64,000 nucleotides of DNA, taken from contig NZ_JBFCVK010000006.1 of the NCBI RefSeq assembly GCF_040712085.1, positions 286,018-350,017 of the forward strand. Reading direction: 5' to 3'. The notes under the pieces are model-generated. The model was not told where the DNA came from. It was given only the letters and a program-made list of their open reading frames with translations, and did no database searches. This document shows, one piece after another, positions 1 to 9,114 of the stretch (positions within the stretch are counted from its first letter, which is position 1; each line of letters opens with the position of its first letter). The stretch comes from Aquibaculum sediminis. GTDB taxonomy: Bacteria; Pseudomonadota; Alphaproteobacteria; Kiloniellales; DSM-21159. The position numbers and the translations under genes were made by a program.

Positions 1-636
1 GCCATGGAGGTGAGCGTCGGGCGTGAACGGCTGGTGGTAAACTGCGGTGCTCCCGGGGCTGGCGCTGCGGGCCGGCACTGGCGTCAGGCGGTGCGGGCCA
101 CCGCGGCGCACTCGACCCTCACACTGGCGGAAACCAATTCCGCGGCCCTGGCCACCCGCAAGCACTTCCTCGGGCCCAGCCTGCTGCAACGGCCCGAGAC
201 GGTACACTGCCGCCGCGAGGAGCAGGAAGGCGCCGCCCTGCTCGAAATGCAGCACGACGGCTACCGCCTGCCCTATGGCGCCATTCATCACCGGCGGCTC
301 TATCTGGGGCCCGGCGGCGATGACCTGCGCGGCGAGGACCGCGTCGAGGTGCTGGATCCCGACAAGGCGGTCGGACTGCCCTATGCCATCCGCTTTCATC
401 TCCATCCGGACGTGCAGGCCGCGCTTCTGACTGGCGGCGGCGTGCTGCTGCGCCTGCCCAAGGGCGGCGGCTGGCGTCTGCGCGCCGCCGGCGCCGAGGA
501 ATTGACCCTGGAGGAGAGCATCTACTTCGGTGACGGTGAAGCCCGGCGCACCACCCAACTCGTCCTCTTCGGGCATCTCGACACCAAGGGGGCCCAGGTG
601 AAATGGGCCCTGCATCGAGAAACCACGCCGCGTTAA
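1..636 (+). CDS. Heparinase II/III-family protein, C-terminal part (5' truncated by window edge)
   Basis: The frame is open from base 1, so the gene starts upstream of the window and about 210 residues of its C-terminal part are seen. The sequence has the family signature NCGAP followed by a segment ending TAAHSTLTLAETNS, then a beta-rich stretch with AIRFHLHPDV, as in the C-terminal beta domain of heparinase II/III-like polysaccharide lyases. The catalytic helical domain would lie upstream. In many Alphaproteobacteria a gene of this family sits just before purH, which agrees with the neighbour 51 bp downstream. The substrate cannot be told from this part. The family assignment rests on the C-terminal motif only. 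Confidence 0.82.
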   Translation, partial: AMEVSVGRERLVVNCGAPGAGAAGRHWRQAVRATAAHSTLTLAETNSAALATRKHFLGPSLLQRPETVHCRREEQEGAALLEMQHDGYRLPYGAIHHRRLYLGPGGDDLRGEDRVEVLDPDKAVGLPYAIRFHLHPDVQAALLTGGGVLLRLPKGGGWRLRAAGAEELTLEESIYFGDGEARRTTQLVLFGHLDTKGAQVKWALHRETTPR

Positions 637-687
637 CCTCATTCTGCCTGAAGGCACCATGAGCCGTTCCGGTGCCGCAAACCAAAT

Positions 688-2271
688 GTGGAGCAACCCA
701 TGACCAGCGAAGCCCCTGTCAAGATCGAGCGCGCCCTACTCTCCGTCAGTGACAAGAGCGGTCTGGCGAATCTCGGGCGCGGCCTGGCGGCGCGTGGCGT
801 GGAGGTGCTGTCGACCGGGGGGTCGGCCAAGGCGCTGCGCGATGTGGGCATTCCGGTGATCGAGGTTGCCGACTACACCGGCTTCCCGGAGATCATGGAC
901 GGGCGGGTCAAGACCCTGCATCCCAAGATCCATGGCGGCCTGCTCGGACGCCGCGATCTCGAAAGCCACCGCCAGGCCATGACCGAGCACGGCATCGGCC
1001 GTATCGACCTCTTGGCCGTCAACCTCTATCCCTTCCGCGAAACGCTGGCCAGTGGGGCCGATCGCGCCACCTGCATCGAAAACATCGACATCGGCGGACC
1101 GGCCATGATCCGCGCGGCAGCCAAGAACCACAGTGGCGTGGTCGTTCTTACCGATCCGGCCGACTACGAGGCCGTCATGGATGAAATACGGACCAACGAC
1201 GGCAAGGTCAGCGCCGCTACCTGCCGACGGCTTGCGGCAAAGGCCTATGCCTGCACCGCGGCCTACGACGCGGCAATCGCCGCCTGGATGAGCGAGCAGA
1301 AAGAAGCCGCCCTGCCGGCCAACCTGACCCTGGCGGCCGAGCGGGTGCAGACACTGCGCTACGGCGAGAACCCGCACCAACAGGCGGCCTTCTATCGCTA
1401 CGGCACGGCACGGCCCGGCGTCGCCACCGCCGAGCAGCTTCAGGGCAAGGAGCTCAGCTACAACAACCTCAACGACACCGACGCTGCCTTCGAGGCGGTC
1501 TGCGAGTTCGAGAAGCCGGCTGTGGTGATCGTCAAGCACGCCAACCCCTGCGGTGTCGCCGAAGGCACGACCTCGGCCGAAGCCTATCGGCGGGCGCTGG
1601 CCTGCGATCCGATCAGCGCCTATGGCGGCATCGTCGCACTCAATCGCCCGCTGGACGCGGAGACTGCGAGCCTGATCGTGCAGGTCTTTGCCGAAGTGGT
1701 GATCGCGCCGGAGATCGAGCCCGCCGCCCAGGAAGTGCTCGCCGGCAAGAAGAACCTGCGCCTCCTGCGCACCGGCAGCCTACCCGACCCGGCCGCGCCC
1801 GGCTTGGCCATGAAGTCCCTGGCCGGCGGGCTGCTGCTCCAGGAGCGCGACCACGGCCGCATTGCGCCCGGCGACCTCAAGGTGGTGACGCAGCGCACAC
1901 CAAGCGATGCCGAACTGGCCGATCTGCTGTTTGCCTTCCGCGTGGCGAAGCACGTCAAATCCAACGCCATCGTCTACGCCAAGGACGGACGCACCATCGG
2001 CATCGGCGCCGGCCAGATGAGCCGGGTCGATTCCAGCCGCATTGCCGCCTGGAAGGCCCGCGAAGCCGGCGGCGAGGAGGCCACCAAAGGCAGCGTCGTC
2101 GCCTCGGACGCCTTCTTCCCCTTTGCCGACGGGCTGCAGGCGGCCATCGATGCCGGCGCGACCGCGGTGATCCAGCCCGGCGGCTCCATGCGCGACGAAG
2201 AGGTGATCGCCGCCGCCGACGCCGCCGGCCTGGCCATGGTCTTCACCGGAATGCGCCACTTCCGGCATTGA
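688..2271 (+). CDS. purH: Bifunctional AICAR transformylase / IMP cyclohydrolase PurH
   Basis: Catalyses the last two steps of purine synthesis: formylation of AICAR with 10-formyl-THF, then ring closure to IMP. The protein has 527 residues, the usual length. The N-terminal IMPCH domain (about 1-200) shows the STGGSAKALRD, TGFPEIMDGRVKTLHPKIHG and NLYPF motifs. The transformylase domain shows RYGENPHQQAAFY, LSYNNLNDTDAAFE, VKHANPCGVA and AYGGIVALNR, and the C-terminus has SDAFFPFADG and IQPGGSMRDEEVI. There is another in-frame ATG at 700 (MTSEAP); I keep 688 because the choice cannot be settled by eye. It probably stands alone or is transcribed with the heparinase gene. The DUF4139 gene converges on it. 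Confidence 0.97.
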   Translation: MEQPMTSEAPVKIERALLSVSDKSGLANLGRGLAARGVEVLSTGGSAKALRDVGIPVIEVADYTGFPEIMDGRVKTLHPKIHGGLLGRRDLESHRQAMTEHGIGRIDLLAVNLYPFRETLASGADRATCIENIDIGGPAMIRAAAKNHSGVVVLTDPADYEAVMDEIRTNDGKVSAATCRRLAAKAYACTAAYDAAIAAWMSEQKEAALPANLTLAAERVQTLRYGENPHQQAAFYRYGTARPGVATAEQLQGKELSYNNLNDTDAAFEAVCEFEKPAVVIVKHANPCGVAEGTTSAEAYRRALACDPISAYGGIVALNRPLDAETASLIVQVFAEVVIAPEIEPAAQEVLAGKKNLRLLRTGSLPDPAAPGLAMKSLAGGLLLQERDHGRIAPGDLKVVTQRTPSDAELADLLFAFRVAKHVKSNAIVYAKDGRTIGIGAGQMSRVDSSRIAAWKAREAGGEEATKGSVVASDAFFPFADGLQAAIDAGATAVIQPGGSMRDEEVIAAADAAGLAMVFTGMRHFRH

Positions 2272-2299
2272 TCGCGCCCCATCCGGAGCAGCCCCTGGA

Positions 2300-3706
2300 T
2301 CAGCGGTTCACTCGGACGCGGTAGGTCAGGGTGGTTTCGCCCTCTGCCGGCACGCTCAGGGTCCAGACCGGGCGTTGAACGCTTTCGGCTTCGTGGGGGG
2401 CGCTTTCTTCGAGGATGCGCGCGCCCTGGGGCAGCTGGCCAGCCACCTCGACGGTCACCTCTTCTGTCTTGGCATTGCGGATCGTGACCTCGCCTGCGGT
2501 CTCGTAGCTGCTGTCCGACAGGCGTTCGAATGCGGTCTGGCGCGTCGTGGCGGTGACGTCGAAGGCCTCGCCCAGGCGCAGTGCCAGTTCACCGCCGACG
2601 GGGGTGTGGCTGATCCGGGTCTCGCCGGCAAAGAGGCTCGGGCCCTCAGCGACCGGCTCATAGACGCGTAGCGTGCCGGCCGGCAGCGGCCGCGCCGGCT
2701 CGCCCTCGTTCGTGAAGGTCAGGTGCAGTCCTGCGCTCACCGGCCCGCGGCGCTCCTGCCCGCCGGCGGTGACCAGGCCCTCGAAGCGATAGCTGCGCTC
2801 CACCGCAACGCCCTCCTGGCGGAAGAGGCCGACGCGCTTGCGCTCGCCCGGCAGCAGGTCGACCTCCCGCCCGGTATCGAAAAGATAGCGATCGGAAACG
2901 GCTTCCGGGGCCGGCATGCTGTCGAAGGCCACGGCCGACTCGGCTCTTGCCTGAAGCATCATGCTCCTGGGCGCCACCTCCGGGCCACTCTGGGCCACCG
3001 ACCCGGCCACCAGGCGCAGGTGCGCGCGCCGATAGGGTGCCTGGGTGTCGTTCGCGAGCGTCGCCCAGCCCTCGAGCATCAGGCGATCCTCCTCCGCGTG
3101 CAGGGTGGCCACGTAGTCGGCCTCCCAGCTCAGGCCGCGGGTGAGATAGGCGAAGGCCAGTTCCTGCGGTCCGTCGCTTTCGGTCTGTACGGCCATGCCA
3201 AGCTGCGGCTCGGCGTGCAGGCCTTCCGGCAGGTCGAGCAGCACGATGCGCCCCGGCGGATCGATCTCGATGCGCTCGCCCACACGCAGCACCGGGCCGG
3301 CGGCCATGGACAGCAGCGTGGCCGCTTCGCTGCGCTCCCCGCCTTCCTCGTCCTGGGTCACCAGCCGCACCTGCTGCCCCACCGCCCGGCGGAGCAGTTC
3401 ATGCGGGGTCAGGTCGGCGGGAAGCAGGGACTGCTCCAGTATGCGCAATCCCTCTTCCTCCGCCTGCAAGGCGAGGCTGCCGCCGATGAGCCTGTCGCTC
3501 ACCCCGGCGATGGCAAGGCGGTTTTCGCCCTGAACCAAAGGAACCCAGCGGTTGTCGTGCACCAGGGCCAGATCGTCCTGGTACAGAGTGATGGAAAGGC
3601 CCTGCTGCGCCTGCAGCGCCACGGCTCGTTCCTGTGCCGCCAATGGTGCAGCGGCCAGCAGGCTGGCAGCCAGCGTGCCGCAGAGGAGCTTCGCGCCCTT
3701 GGTCAT
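2300..3706 (-). CDS. DUF4139 domain-containing exported protein
   Basis: A 468-residue protein beginning MTKGAKLLCGTLAASLLAAAP, a clear Sec signal peptide with likely cleavage after AAA-PLAAQ, so it should be periplasmic or exported. I chose the start at 3706 because the open frame upstream (to 3856) has no signal peptide and overlaps recR. The body is beta-rich with the GLSWEADYVATL and YRRAHLRLVAGSV motifs of DUF4139, and the C-terminus (VWTLSVPAEGETTLTYRVRV) is typical of that domain. The molecular role is not known. It converges on purH with 28 bp between them and no obvious terminator. Confidence 0.8.
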   Translation of the reverse strand: MTKGAKLLCGTLAASLLAAAPLAAQERAVALQAQQGLSITLYQDDLALVHDNRWVPLVQGENRLAIAGVSDRLIGGSLALQAEEEGLRILEQSLLPADLTPHELLRRAVGQQVRLVTQDEEGGERSEAATLLSMAAGPVLRVGERIEIDPPGRIVLLDLPEGLHAEPQLGMAVQTESDGPQELAFAYLTRGLSWEADYVATLHAEEDRLMLEGWATLANDTQAPYRRAHLRLVAGSVAQSGPEVAPRSMMLQARAESAVAFDSMPAPEAVSDRYLFDTGREVDLLPGERKRVGLFRQEGVAVERSYRFEGLVTAGGQERRGPVSAGLHLTFTNEGEPARPLPAGTLRVYEPVAEGPSLFAGETRISHTPVGGELALRLGEAFDVTATTRQTAFERLSDSSYETAGEVTIRNAKTEEVTVEVAGQLPQGARILEESAPHEAESVQRPVWTLSVPAEGETTLTYRVRVNR

Positions 3707-3776
3707 TCCGGCGTCTCCGATTGCTTTTGAACTGCCCGGCACGTTCCGCCCGGAATGCGGCGTCAGTTTGGCCCGA

Positions 3777-4370
3777 TCATGCCGGCTTGCGGGCGGAAAA
3801 GGCGGCGAGCAGCGTTCCGTCGTCCAGATAGTCCAGGTCCCCGCCCACCGGGACACCCTGCCCCAGCCGGGTCACCTGGACCGGCAGGCCAGCCAGGCGT
3901 TCGGCGAGATAGTGCGCGGTGGTCTGGCCATCGACCGTGGCACTCAACGCCAGCACGATCTCCTTGACCGCCGGATCGCGCGCCCGTCGCCACAGGCTGT
4001 CGAGATTGAGCTGTTCCGGCCCGCGACCATCCAGGGCGGAAAGGCAGCCACCAAGCACGTGATAGCGCCCCTTGAAGGCACCGCTGCGTTCCAGGGCCCA
4101 GAGATCGCCCACCTCTTCCACGACGCACAAGGCGCTCAGGTCCCGCACCGGATCACGGCAGATGCGGCAGGGATCGCTGTCGTCGAGGTTGCCGCAGACA
4201 TGACAGGGGCGGATGCGCTCCGCCGCACGCGAAAGTGCTTCGGCCAGCGGCAGCAGGCTCTGCTCGCGACGCTGCAGCAGATAAAGCGCGGTGCGGCGGG
4301 CCGAACGCGGTCCCAGCCCCGGCAGGCGCGCGAGCTGTTGAATCAGTCGATCGATTTCTGAAGGCGCCAT
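3777..4370 (-). CDS. recR: Recombination mediator RecR
   Basis: Loads RecA at gaps together with RecF/RecO in the RecFOR pathway. The helix-hairpin-helix (LPGLGPRSARRTALYLL) is at the N-terminus. It is followed by the four-cysteine zinc site CHVCGN...CRIC, then a Toprim domain with CVVEEVGDLWALE and the C-terminal TRLGQGVPVGGDLDYLDDGTL typical of RecR. I use the ATG at 4370; a TTG at 4385 would add five residues and neither start has an ideal Shine-Dalgarno. It is the last gene of dnaX-ybaB-recR, a conserved bacterial arrangement, with only about 19 bp from the ybaB stop. Confidence 0.95.
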   Translation of the reverse strand: MAPSEIDRLIQQLARLPGLGPRSARRTALYLLQRREQSLLPLAEALSRAAERIRPCHVCGNLDDSDPCRICRDPVRDLSALCVVEEVGDLWALERSGAFKGRYHVLGGCLSALDGRGPEQLNLDSLWRRARDPAVKEIVLALSATVDGQTTAHYLAERLAGLPVQVTRLGQGVPVGGDLDYLDDGTLLAAFSARKPA

Positions 4371-4389
4371 GACGGCCGGCGACAAGACC

Positions 4390-4713
4390 TCAGAACGGCA
4401 GCTTGAAGCCCGGGGGCAGGTTCATTCCGCCGGTGAGCTTCTCCATCTCGTCCTGCATGTAGGTCTCGACCTTGCCGCGCGCGTCGTTCACCGCCGCGGC
4501 AATCAGGTCTTCCAGGACCTCCACGTCCTCGGGGTCGACGAGGCTGGGATCGATCTTGACCGCCCGCACCTCGTGCTTGCCGTTGATGGTGACCTGGATC
4601 ATGCCGCCGCCGGACTGGCCGACCACCTCGGTCTCCTGCAGGCGCTGCTGCATCTCCGCCATGCGGGACTGCATCTCCTGGGCCTGCTTCATCATCTGGC
4701 CGAGATTCTTCAT
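4390..4713 (-). CDS. ybaB: YbaB/EbfC family nucleoid-associated protein
   Basis: A 107-residue DNA-binding protein of the YbaB/EbfC family, a small dimer that coats DNA. The sequence has the usual shape: an N-terminal amphipathic helix rich in Met/Gln (MKNLGQMMKQAQEMQSRM), a central beta sheet (GGGMIQVTINGKHEVRAVKI) and a C-terminal helix with DLIAAAVNDA, ending in the conserved MNLPPGFKLPF. Its ATG overlaps the dnaX stop codon (ATGA at 4710-4713), so translation is probably coupled to dnaX. Confidence 0.95.
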   Translation of the reverse strand: MKNLGQMMKQAQEMQSRMAEMQQRLQETEVVGQSGGGMIQVTINGKHEVRAVKIDPSLVDPEDVEVLEDLIAAAVNDARGKVETYMQDEMEKLTGGMNLPPGFKLPF

Positions 4714-6488
4714 CCCTCTTCCTCCATATCGCTGCCCGCTTCGTCCGGCACGGTCGTGCCGGTCTCGGCGTCGCTGTCCATCGGCCCCGATACCCGGGCC
4801 AACTCGGCCCCGGGAAAGGCCTCCAATACCGCCTGCACCAGGGGGTGTTCCAGCACCTGGTTGCGCAGGCGCAATTCCGCGGCGGCTTCCTGCTGCGCCA
4901 GGCTCGGCTGCCCGGGTGCATCACTCACACTGACGACCCAGCGGCTGCCGGTCCAGTCGGTCAGCAACTTGCCGAGCGTACCCGTCAGATCGCGCGGCGC
5001 ATGCTCGCCCGGATTCAGTTCGATCCGGCCCGCCTCGAAGCGGACCAGATGCACGTCATTGCGGAGATGACCGGCCAGGCGCAGCTCGCCGTGCTTGCGT
5101 GCCAGATCGACCACCGCTTTGAGGGACTGCGGCTGAGGACCGCTCGCCTGGGCCTGTGGTTGAGGCACTGAGGGCGTTTCGGGCGCTGCCTGAGCCAGCG
5201 CCTGCCCGCCCTGCTCGACACGCAGGGAGGCACTTGCACCGCCACTCGCGCCACCACCGCCAGAGCCGCCGCTCATCGGAACACCGCCACCGCCGGGCGC
5301 TGCCGCAGCGTCGCTCAGGCGGCGCACCAGATCGCCCGGTGTGGGCAGTTCTGCGGCAAAAGCAAGGCGAATCAGCACCATCTCCGCCGCCTGGAGCGGC
5401 TGCGGCGCCTGCTGGGCCTCGCTGATGCCTTTGAGCAGCATCTGCCAGTTTCGCGTCAGGGCCGGCACCGAAAGCTTCTCCGCCATGGCGCCGCCCTGCA
5501 CCCGATCGGTTTCCGGCAGTTCGGCCGCCGCCTGCTGGGGCAGGAGTTTCAGCCGGGTGAGCGTGTGGGTGATCTCCAGCATGTCTTGCAGCACCACCAC
5601 GGGGTCGGCGCCCACGTCATAGAGGCTGCGCAGGCTCTCCAGGGCGGCGGGCACCTCGCCACGCATGACCGCATCGTAGAGCTCCAGGATGCGACTGCGG
5701 TCCGCCAGACCCAGCATCTCCTTGACCACCGCGGTCTGCACCTGCTCCTCACCAACCGCCATGGCCTGATCCAGCAGGGACAGGCCATCACGCACCGAGC
5801 CGTCGGCGGCACGCGCGATCAGGTTGAGGGCCTCAGGCTCCGCCGTGACGGCCTCCCGCTCACAGATGCGGGCGAAATGTTGGGCCAAGGTTGTCTGATC
5901 CACCCGGCGCAGATCGAAGCGCATGCAGCGCGAGAGCACCGTCACCGGCACCTTGCGTATCTCGGTCGTGGCGAAGATGAAAACGACGTGCGGCGGCGGC
6001 TCTTCCAGCGTCTTCAGCAGCGCGTTGAACGCGGCCGTGGAGAGCATGTGCACTTCGTCGATGATGTAAACCTTGTAACGCGCCCGGGTCGGGCGGTAGC
6101 GCACGCCCTCGATCAATTCGCGGATATCGTTGACCCCGGTGCGGCTGGCGGCATCCATCTCCAGCACATCTGTCAGGCGATCCTCGGCGATGGCCTGGCA
6201 GATCGGGCAGTCGTCGGTGGGTCCCGTGGTGGGGCCGGCGCTGCCATCGGGGCCGGCATAGTTGATCGCCTTGGCGATGATCCGCGCCGTCGTCGTCTTG
6301 CCCACGCCGCGCACACCGGTCAGCACGATGGCGTGCGGCAAACGTCCGGTTTCAATGGCATTGCTGAGTGTGCGGACCAGTGCATCCTGGCCGATCAGGT
6401 CGGCGAAGGTCTGGGGGCGGTACTTTCGCGCCAGTACACGGTAGGGGGCTGTGCCGCCGGCGGGCGCTGGACCGGTCCCTTCGCTCAT
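4710..6488 (-). CDS. dnaX: DNA polymerase III subunit gamma/tau DnaX
   Basis: ATPase of the replicative clamp loader. The start is placed at 6488 (MSEGTGPAPAGG) because the longer open frame to 6608 runs into the SRP RNA gene and lacks family similarity. The protein has 592 residues. YRVLARKYRPQTFADLIGQ opens the AAA+ domain; Walker A GVRGVGKTTTA, the DEVHMLS Walker B region and the sensor LSRCMRFDLRR follow, then a Pro/Gly/Ala-rich linker and the tau C-terminal part. Unusually, the zinc module shows only CPIC; the positions of the first two ligands of the E. coli protein hold Tyr and Thr. No obvious slippery A-run for a gamma frameshift was noticed. Confidence 0.95.
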   Translation of the reverse strand: MSEGTGPAPAGGTAPYRVLARKYRPQTFADLIGQDALVRTLSNAIETGRLPHAIVLTGVRGVGKTTTARIIAKAINYAGPDGSAGPTTGPTDDCPICQAIAEDRLTDVLEMDAASRTGVNDIRELIEGVRYRPTRARYKVYIIDEVHMLSTAAFNALLKTLEEPPPHVVFIFATTEIRKVPVTVLSRCMRFDLRRVDQTTLAQHFARICEREAVTAEPEALNLIARAADGSVRDGLSLLDQAMAVGEEQVQTAVVKEMLGLADRSRILELYDAVMRGEVPAALESLRSLYDVGADPVVVLQDMLEITHTLTRLKLLPQQAAAELPETDRVQGGAMAEKLSVPALTRNWQMLLKGISEAQQAPQPLQAAEMVLIRLAFAAELPTPGDLVRRLSDAAAAPGGGGVPMSGGSGGGGASGGASASLRVEQGGQALAQAAPETPSVPQPQAQASGPQPQSLKAVVDLARKHGELRLAGHLRNDVHLVRFEAGRIELNPGEHAPRDLTGTLGKLLTDWTGSRWVVSVSDAPGQPSLAQQEAAAELRLRNQVLEHPLVQAVLEAFPGAELARVSGPMDSDAETGTTVPDEAGSDMEEEG

Positions 6489-6576
6489 GACCTCGCTCGG
6501 ACGCTTGCAGGAAAAAGACGTTCCACGACAGCCCGCCCTGGCGCCGTCCCTCCCATGAAGCCTCGGCGGGTATAAG

Positions 6577-6674
6577 GCGGGAGGCTGGACCGGCGACCCG
6601 GACCTCACTCGTTACGGCTGCTTCCTTCCGGATCTGACCGGGTTGGCGAGCGGCCCGTCCGCAGCCAACCTCCC
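6577..6674 (-). ncRNA. ffs: Signal recognition particle RNA (4.5S-type)
   Basis: The minus strand carries the diagnostic SRP RNA domain IV core GGTCAGATCCGGAAGGAAGC at roughly 6621-6642. The ends pair: 5' GGGAGG (6674-6669) with 3' CCTCCC (6584-6579), and the inner helices UUGGCUGC/GGUCC and GGAC/GUCC extend the rod. The predicted length of about 98 nt fits a bacterial 4.5S RNA. A promoter-like TATAAC ends 7 bp before the inferred 5' end. Placement next to dnaX is common in Alphaproteobacteria. The exact ends are inferred from pairing. Confidence 0.93.
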
Positions 6675-6680
6675 GAGGCG

Positions 6681-6711
6681 GTTATATCAGCATCGGGGGG
6701 CGGGTCGGCAA
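6681..6711 (-). promoter_or_regulatory. Likely sigma70 promoter of the SRP RNA gene
   Basis: On the minus strand, TTGCCG (6711-6706) and TATAAC (6686-6681) are separated by 19 bp, and the inferred RNA 5' end at 6674 is 7 bp after the -10. The spacing is a little long, but the -10 fits well and position relative to the folded RNA supports it. Confidence 0.5.
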
Positions 6712-6799
6712 GGCCCCTTTCACGCTTCGGCCAAAGCCGGGTTTTGCCGGAGCGCAAGGCACCTTGTCGCTCCCGGGGCCGCGTGGCAGTTTTTCGCCT

Positions 6800-7726
6800 A
6801 TGAGCAACACCTTGAACTTCTACACCTGCAACGACCTGAACCGTGCCGACGACCATCGCAACGATGCGCAGTGGCTTGCGGCCAGGTTGGCGGATTCCAA
6901 GACTCGGGTACTGCCGCTCTGGCAGCACCGGTCGCTGTTCAACAACATCGAGGGCGAGGCTCCGCGCGCCGTCGCCCTGGAGATCGATGCGATGGAGCGG
7001 CTCGCACGCTACGGCGGCGAACCGATTTTCCTCGGCATGCGTGGCGAGACGGCCTACTTCGCGCTCGATCTGGTTGACCTCTCCGAGCCGGATCACGAAC
7101 CGGCGCTCGCCGGCCGCGGCAGCTTTGCCGACCTGCGCGCCGTGGGCATGCTCCTGCCGCGCGAGGAAGGGTCACTCCTGGCCTATGCCCGCGCCATGAC
7201 CTTCTGGCACGCCCGGCACCGCTTCTGTGGCGTCTGCGGCAGCCCGACGGAAATCCGCCGCGCGGGCCATCAGCGGCAATGCGGCAACGAGGCCTGCAAG
7301 GCGCCGCAATTCCCCCGCATGGACCCGGCCGTGATCATGCTGGTGCACGACGGCAAGGACCACTGCGTGCTGGGCCGACAGAAGATCTGGCGGCCGGGCA
7401 TGCATTCGACGCTGGCCGGCTTCGTCGAGCCGGGCGAAGCCCTGGAACAGGCAGTGGCGCGCGAAGTGTTCGAAGAGGTGGGACTGCACATCGAGGAGGC
7501 GCGCTATCACTCCTCCCAGCCCTGGCCCTTTCCCTCCTCGCTCATGCTTGGCTTCCACGCCATTGCCGAACACGGGCCCCTGCGCGTTCAGCTGGAGGAA
7601 CTGGAAAGCGCGCGCTGGTTCAGCCGGGAGGAACTGCTGAACTTGCCGGAAGACGAGAGCTTCAACTTCCCCCGACGCGACGCCATCTCCTTCCGCCTGA
7701 TCCAGGACTGGCTCGAGCAGGACTGA
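6800..7726 (+). CDS. nudC: NAD(+) diphosphatase NudC (NADH pyrophosphatase / deNADding enzyme)
   Basis: Hydrolyses NADH to NMNH and AMP; NudC homologues also remove NAD caps from RNA 5' ends. The protein has 308 residues from the ATG at 6800 (MSNTLNFYTC). The four-cysteine zinc ribbon FCGVCG...QCGNEAC is followed by FPRMDPAVIML. The Nudix box GFVEPGEALEQAVAREVFEEVG is complete (GX5EX7REUXEEXGU). The subfamily marker SQPWPFPSSLM follows it. It faces away from the SRP RNA gene and stands alone; the AI-2E transporter gene converges on it. Confidence 0.96.
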   Translation: MSNTLNFYTCNDLNRADDHRNDAQWLAARLADSKTRVLPLWQHRSLFNNIEGEAPRAVALEIDAMERLARYGGEPIFLGMRGETAYFALDLVDLSEPDHEPALAGRGSFADLRAVGMLLPREEGSLLAYARAMTFWHARHRFCGVCGSPTEIRRAGHQRQCGNEACKAPQFPRMDPAVIMLVHDGKDHCVLGRQKIWRPGMHSTLAGFVEPGEALEQAVAREVFEEVGLHIEEARYHSSQPWPFPSSLMLGFHAIAEHGPLRVQLEELESARWFSREELLNLPEDESFNFPRRDAISFRLIQDWLEQD

Positions 7727-7748
7727 AGCCTGGGCTCGCCGAAACTCG

Positions 7749-8828
7749 TCACCGCTCCGGCGGGTGCTGCTTGGCGCGCCTTGAACCTGCCTCGCTCACC
7801 TCTGACGCAGGCGCCTGCCCCAGCAACTGCGTCAGCCACTGCGTGCTCTCGAAACGCCCGCAGGCCGTTGCCAGGCCGATCGTCAGCGGCACCCCGATGA
7901 AGGCGCCGGGTACGCCCCAGACCAGGCCCCAGAAGAAAATCGAGATCACCACCACGAGCGGTGAAAGAGACAGCGCCCGCCCCTCCAGGCGCGGGTCCAC
8001 ATAGTTGCCCATGGTGACCTGAATCGCCGCCATACCGATGAAGGTGACGATCGGCAGCGACCAGTCCCCCGCCTGCACGGCAGCGAAGAGCACCGGCGGA
8101 ACGATCGCCAGAATCGAGCCGACGAAGGGGATGTAGTTGAGCACGAAGGCGATCAATCCCCAGGTCACGGCCAGTTCCAGCCCGACGATGAGCGCGAACA
8201 GCCAGGTGAGCACGCCGGTCACCACGCTGACGAAGGTGCGCACCAGCATGTAGCGCCGGAACTTGCGCCCGATCTCGTCGGCGGCGGCGCGAAACTCCGC
8301 GCCCGCCGGCAGTCGGCGCAGCTTCGCGCCAAAACTGCGCGCTTCCAGCAGACCCAGCAGCATAAAGACCAGGGTGAGGCCCAGCAGGCCCACGGCGCTA
8401 TAGAGCTCTTCGAGGGTGACCCGCAGCACACTCAACAGCGGCGCGATATCCACATCCTCGAGCTGGGTGTTCGGCAGCGCAACGCCATTGCGCCGCGCCC
8501 AGCGCAAGAGATCGCCCCAGCTCTGATCCAGGGAGTCCCGATACTGCACCACGCCCTGGCCCACCAGGCCGACACCGGCCCAAAGCAGCCAAACGAAGGC
8601 GGTCAGCAAAGTCAGCACGCAGAGAAGGGTCCCGACATAGGCCAGCCAGCGTGGCAAACGCCGCTCCAGCCACAGCTGCACGGGCCAAGCCAAAGCGATC
8701 AGGAAGACCGCCAGGGCAAGCGGCAGGCTGACCGGCCGAGTCCATTGGAGGGTGAGCACGACCAGCACCGACCCCAACAGGACCAAAGGCCAGCGCAAGG
8801 GCGGCAAGGCGCCGCGCGGCAGCATCAT
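7749..8828 (-). CDS. AI-2E family transporter (PerM/TqsA-like membrane protein)
   Basis: A 359-residue integral membrane protein with about eight hydrophobic segments in the family arrangement: two N-terminal helices (WPLVLLGSVLVVL, ALAVFLIALAWPVQLWLERRL), a third near residue 60-80, a soluble middle section, then a C-terminal block of helices with LNYIPFVGSILAIVPPVLFA and WGLVWGVPGAFIGVPLTI. These are hallmarks of the AI-2E/UPF0118 family. The family contains exporters of AI-2 and Na+/H+ antiporter-like members, so the substrate is open. Confidence 0.9.
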   Translation of the reverse strand: MMLPRGALPPLRWPLVLLGSVLVVLTLQWTRPVSLPLALAVFLIALAWPVQLWLERRLPRWLAYVGTLLCVLTLLTAFVWLLWAGVGLVGQGVVQYRDSLDQSWGDLLRWARRNGVALPNTQLEDVDIAPLLSVLRVTLEELYSAVGLLGLTLVFMLLGLLEARSFGAKLRRLPAGAEFRAAADEIGRKFRRYMLVRTFVSVVTGVLTWLFALIVGLELAVTWGLIAFVLNYIPFVGSILAIVPPVLFAAVQAGDWSLPIVTFIGMAAIQVTMGNYVDPRLEGRALSLSPLVVVISIFFWGLVWGVPGAFIGVPLTIGLATACGRFESTQWLTQLLGQAPASEVSEAGSRRAKQHPPER

Positions 8829-8856
8829 TCATCCTCCAGTTCATTCACCCACCACT

Positions 8857-9022
8857 CTAGGATACCGACTCATAAGAACGCAGCCAGATTCTGATGGCAG
8901 CGAGATTGACGAGGTCGAGGTCGCTCCCGGCTGTAGATTCCGTAGCGCGGGGCGACACGCGGAAGTGTTTGAACTTGTTGAAGAAGCGCTCGACGGGGTT
9001 GCGCTGGCGATATAGCCTCAAC
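8857..9022 (-). pseudogene. Remnant of IS5-like transposase, C-terminal end
   Basis: On the minus strand the translation gives YRQRNPVERFFNKFKHFR, then after frame changes RVAPRY, then LAAIRIWLRSYESVS and a stop at 8857. This is the C-terminal DDE-transposase pattern of IS5-type elements (RQRNPVERFFNKLK...RYDK...LAAIRLWLR.YES), in the right order but split over at least two frames. The catalytic N-terminal part is gone. A shorter related remnant lies at 10818-10870 in the same orientation. Confidence 0.75.
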
Positions 9023-9114
9023 CCACACGCCCAGGATGGCCTTGGGCATGTCCAGCACACAGGGACCCAAGCCCAAGCCGAGTCGCGATCTCCATGGTAT
9101 CTACGCGCGGAGGA

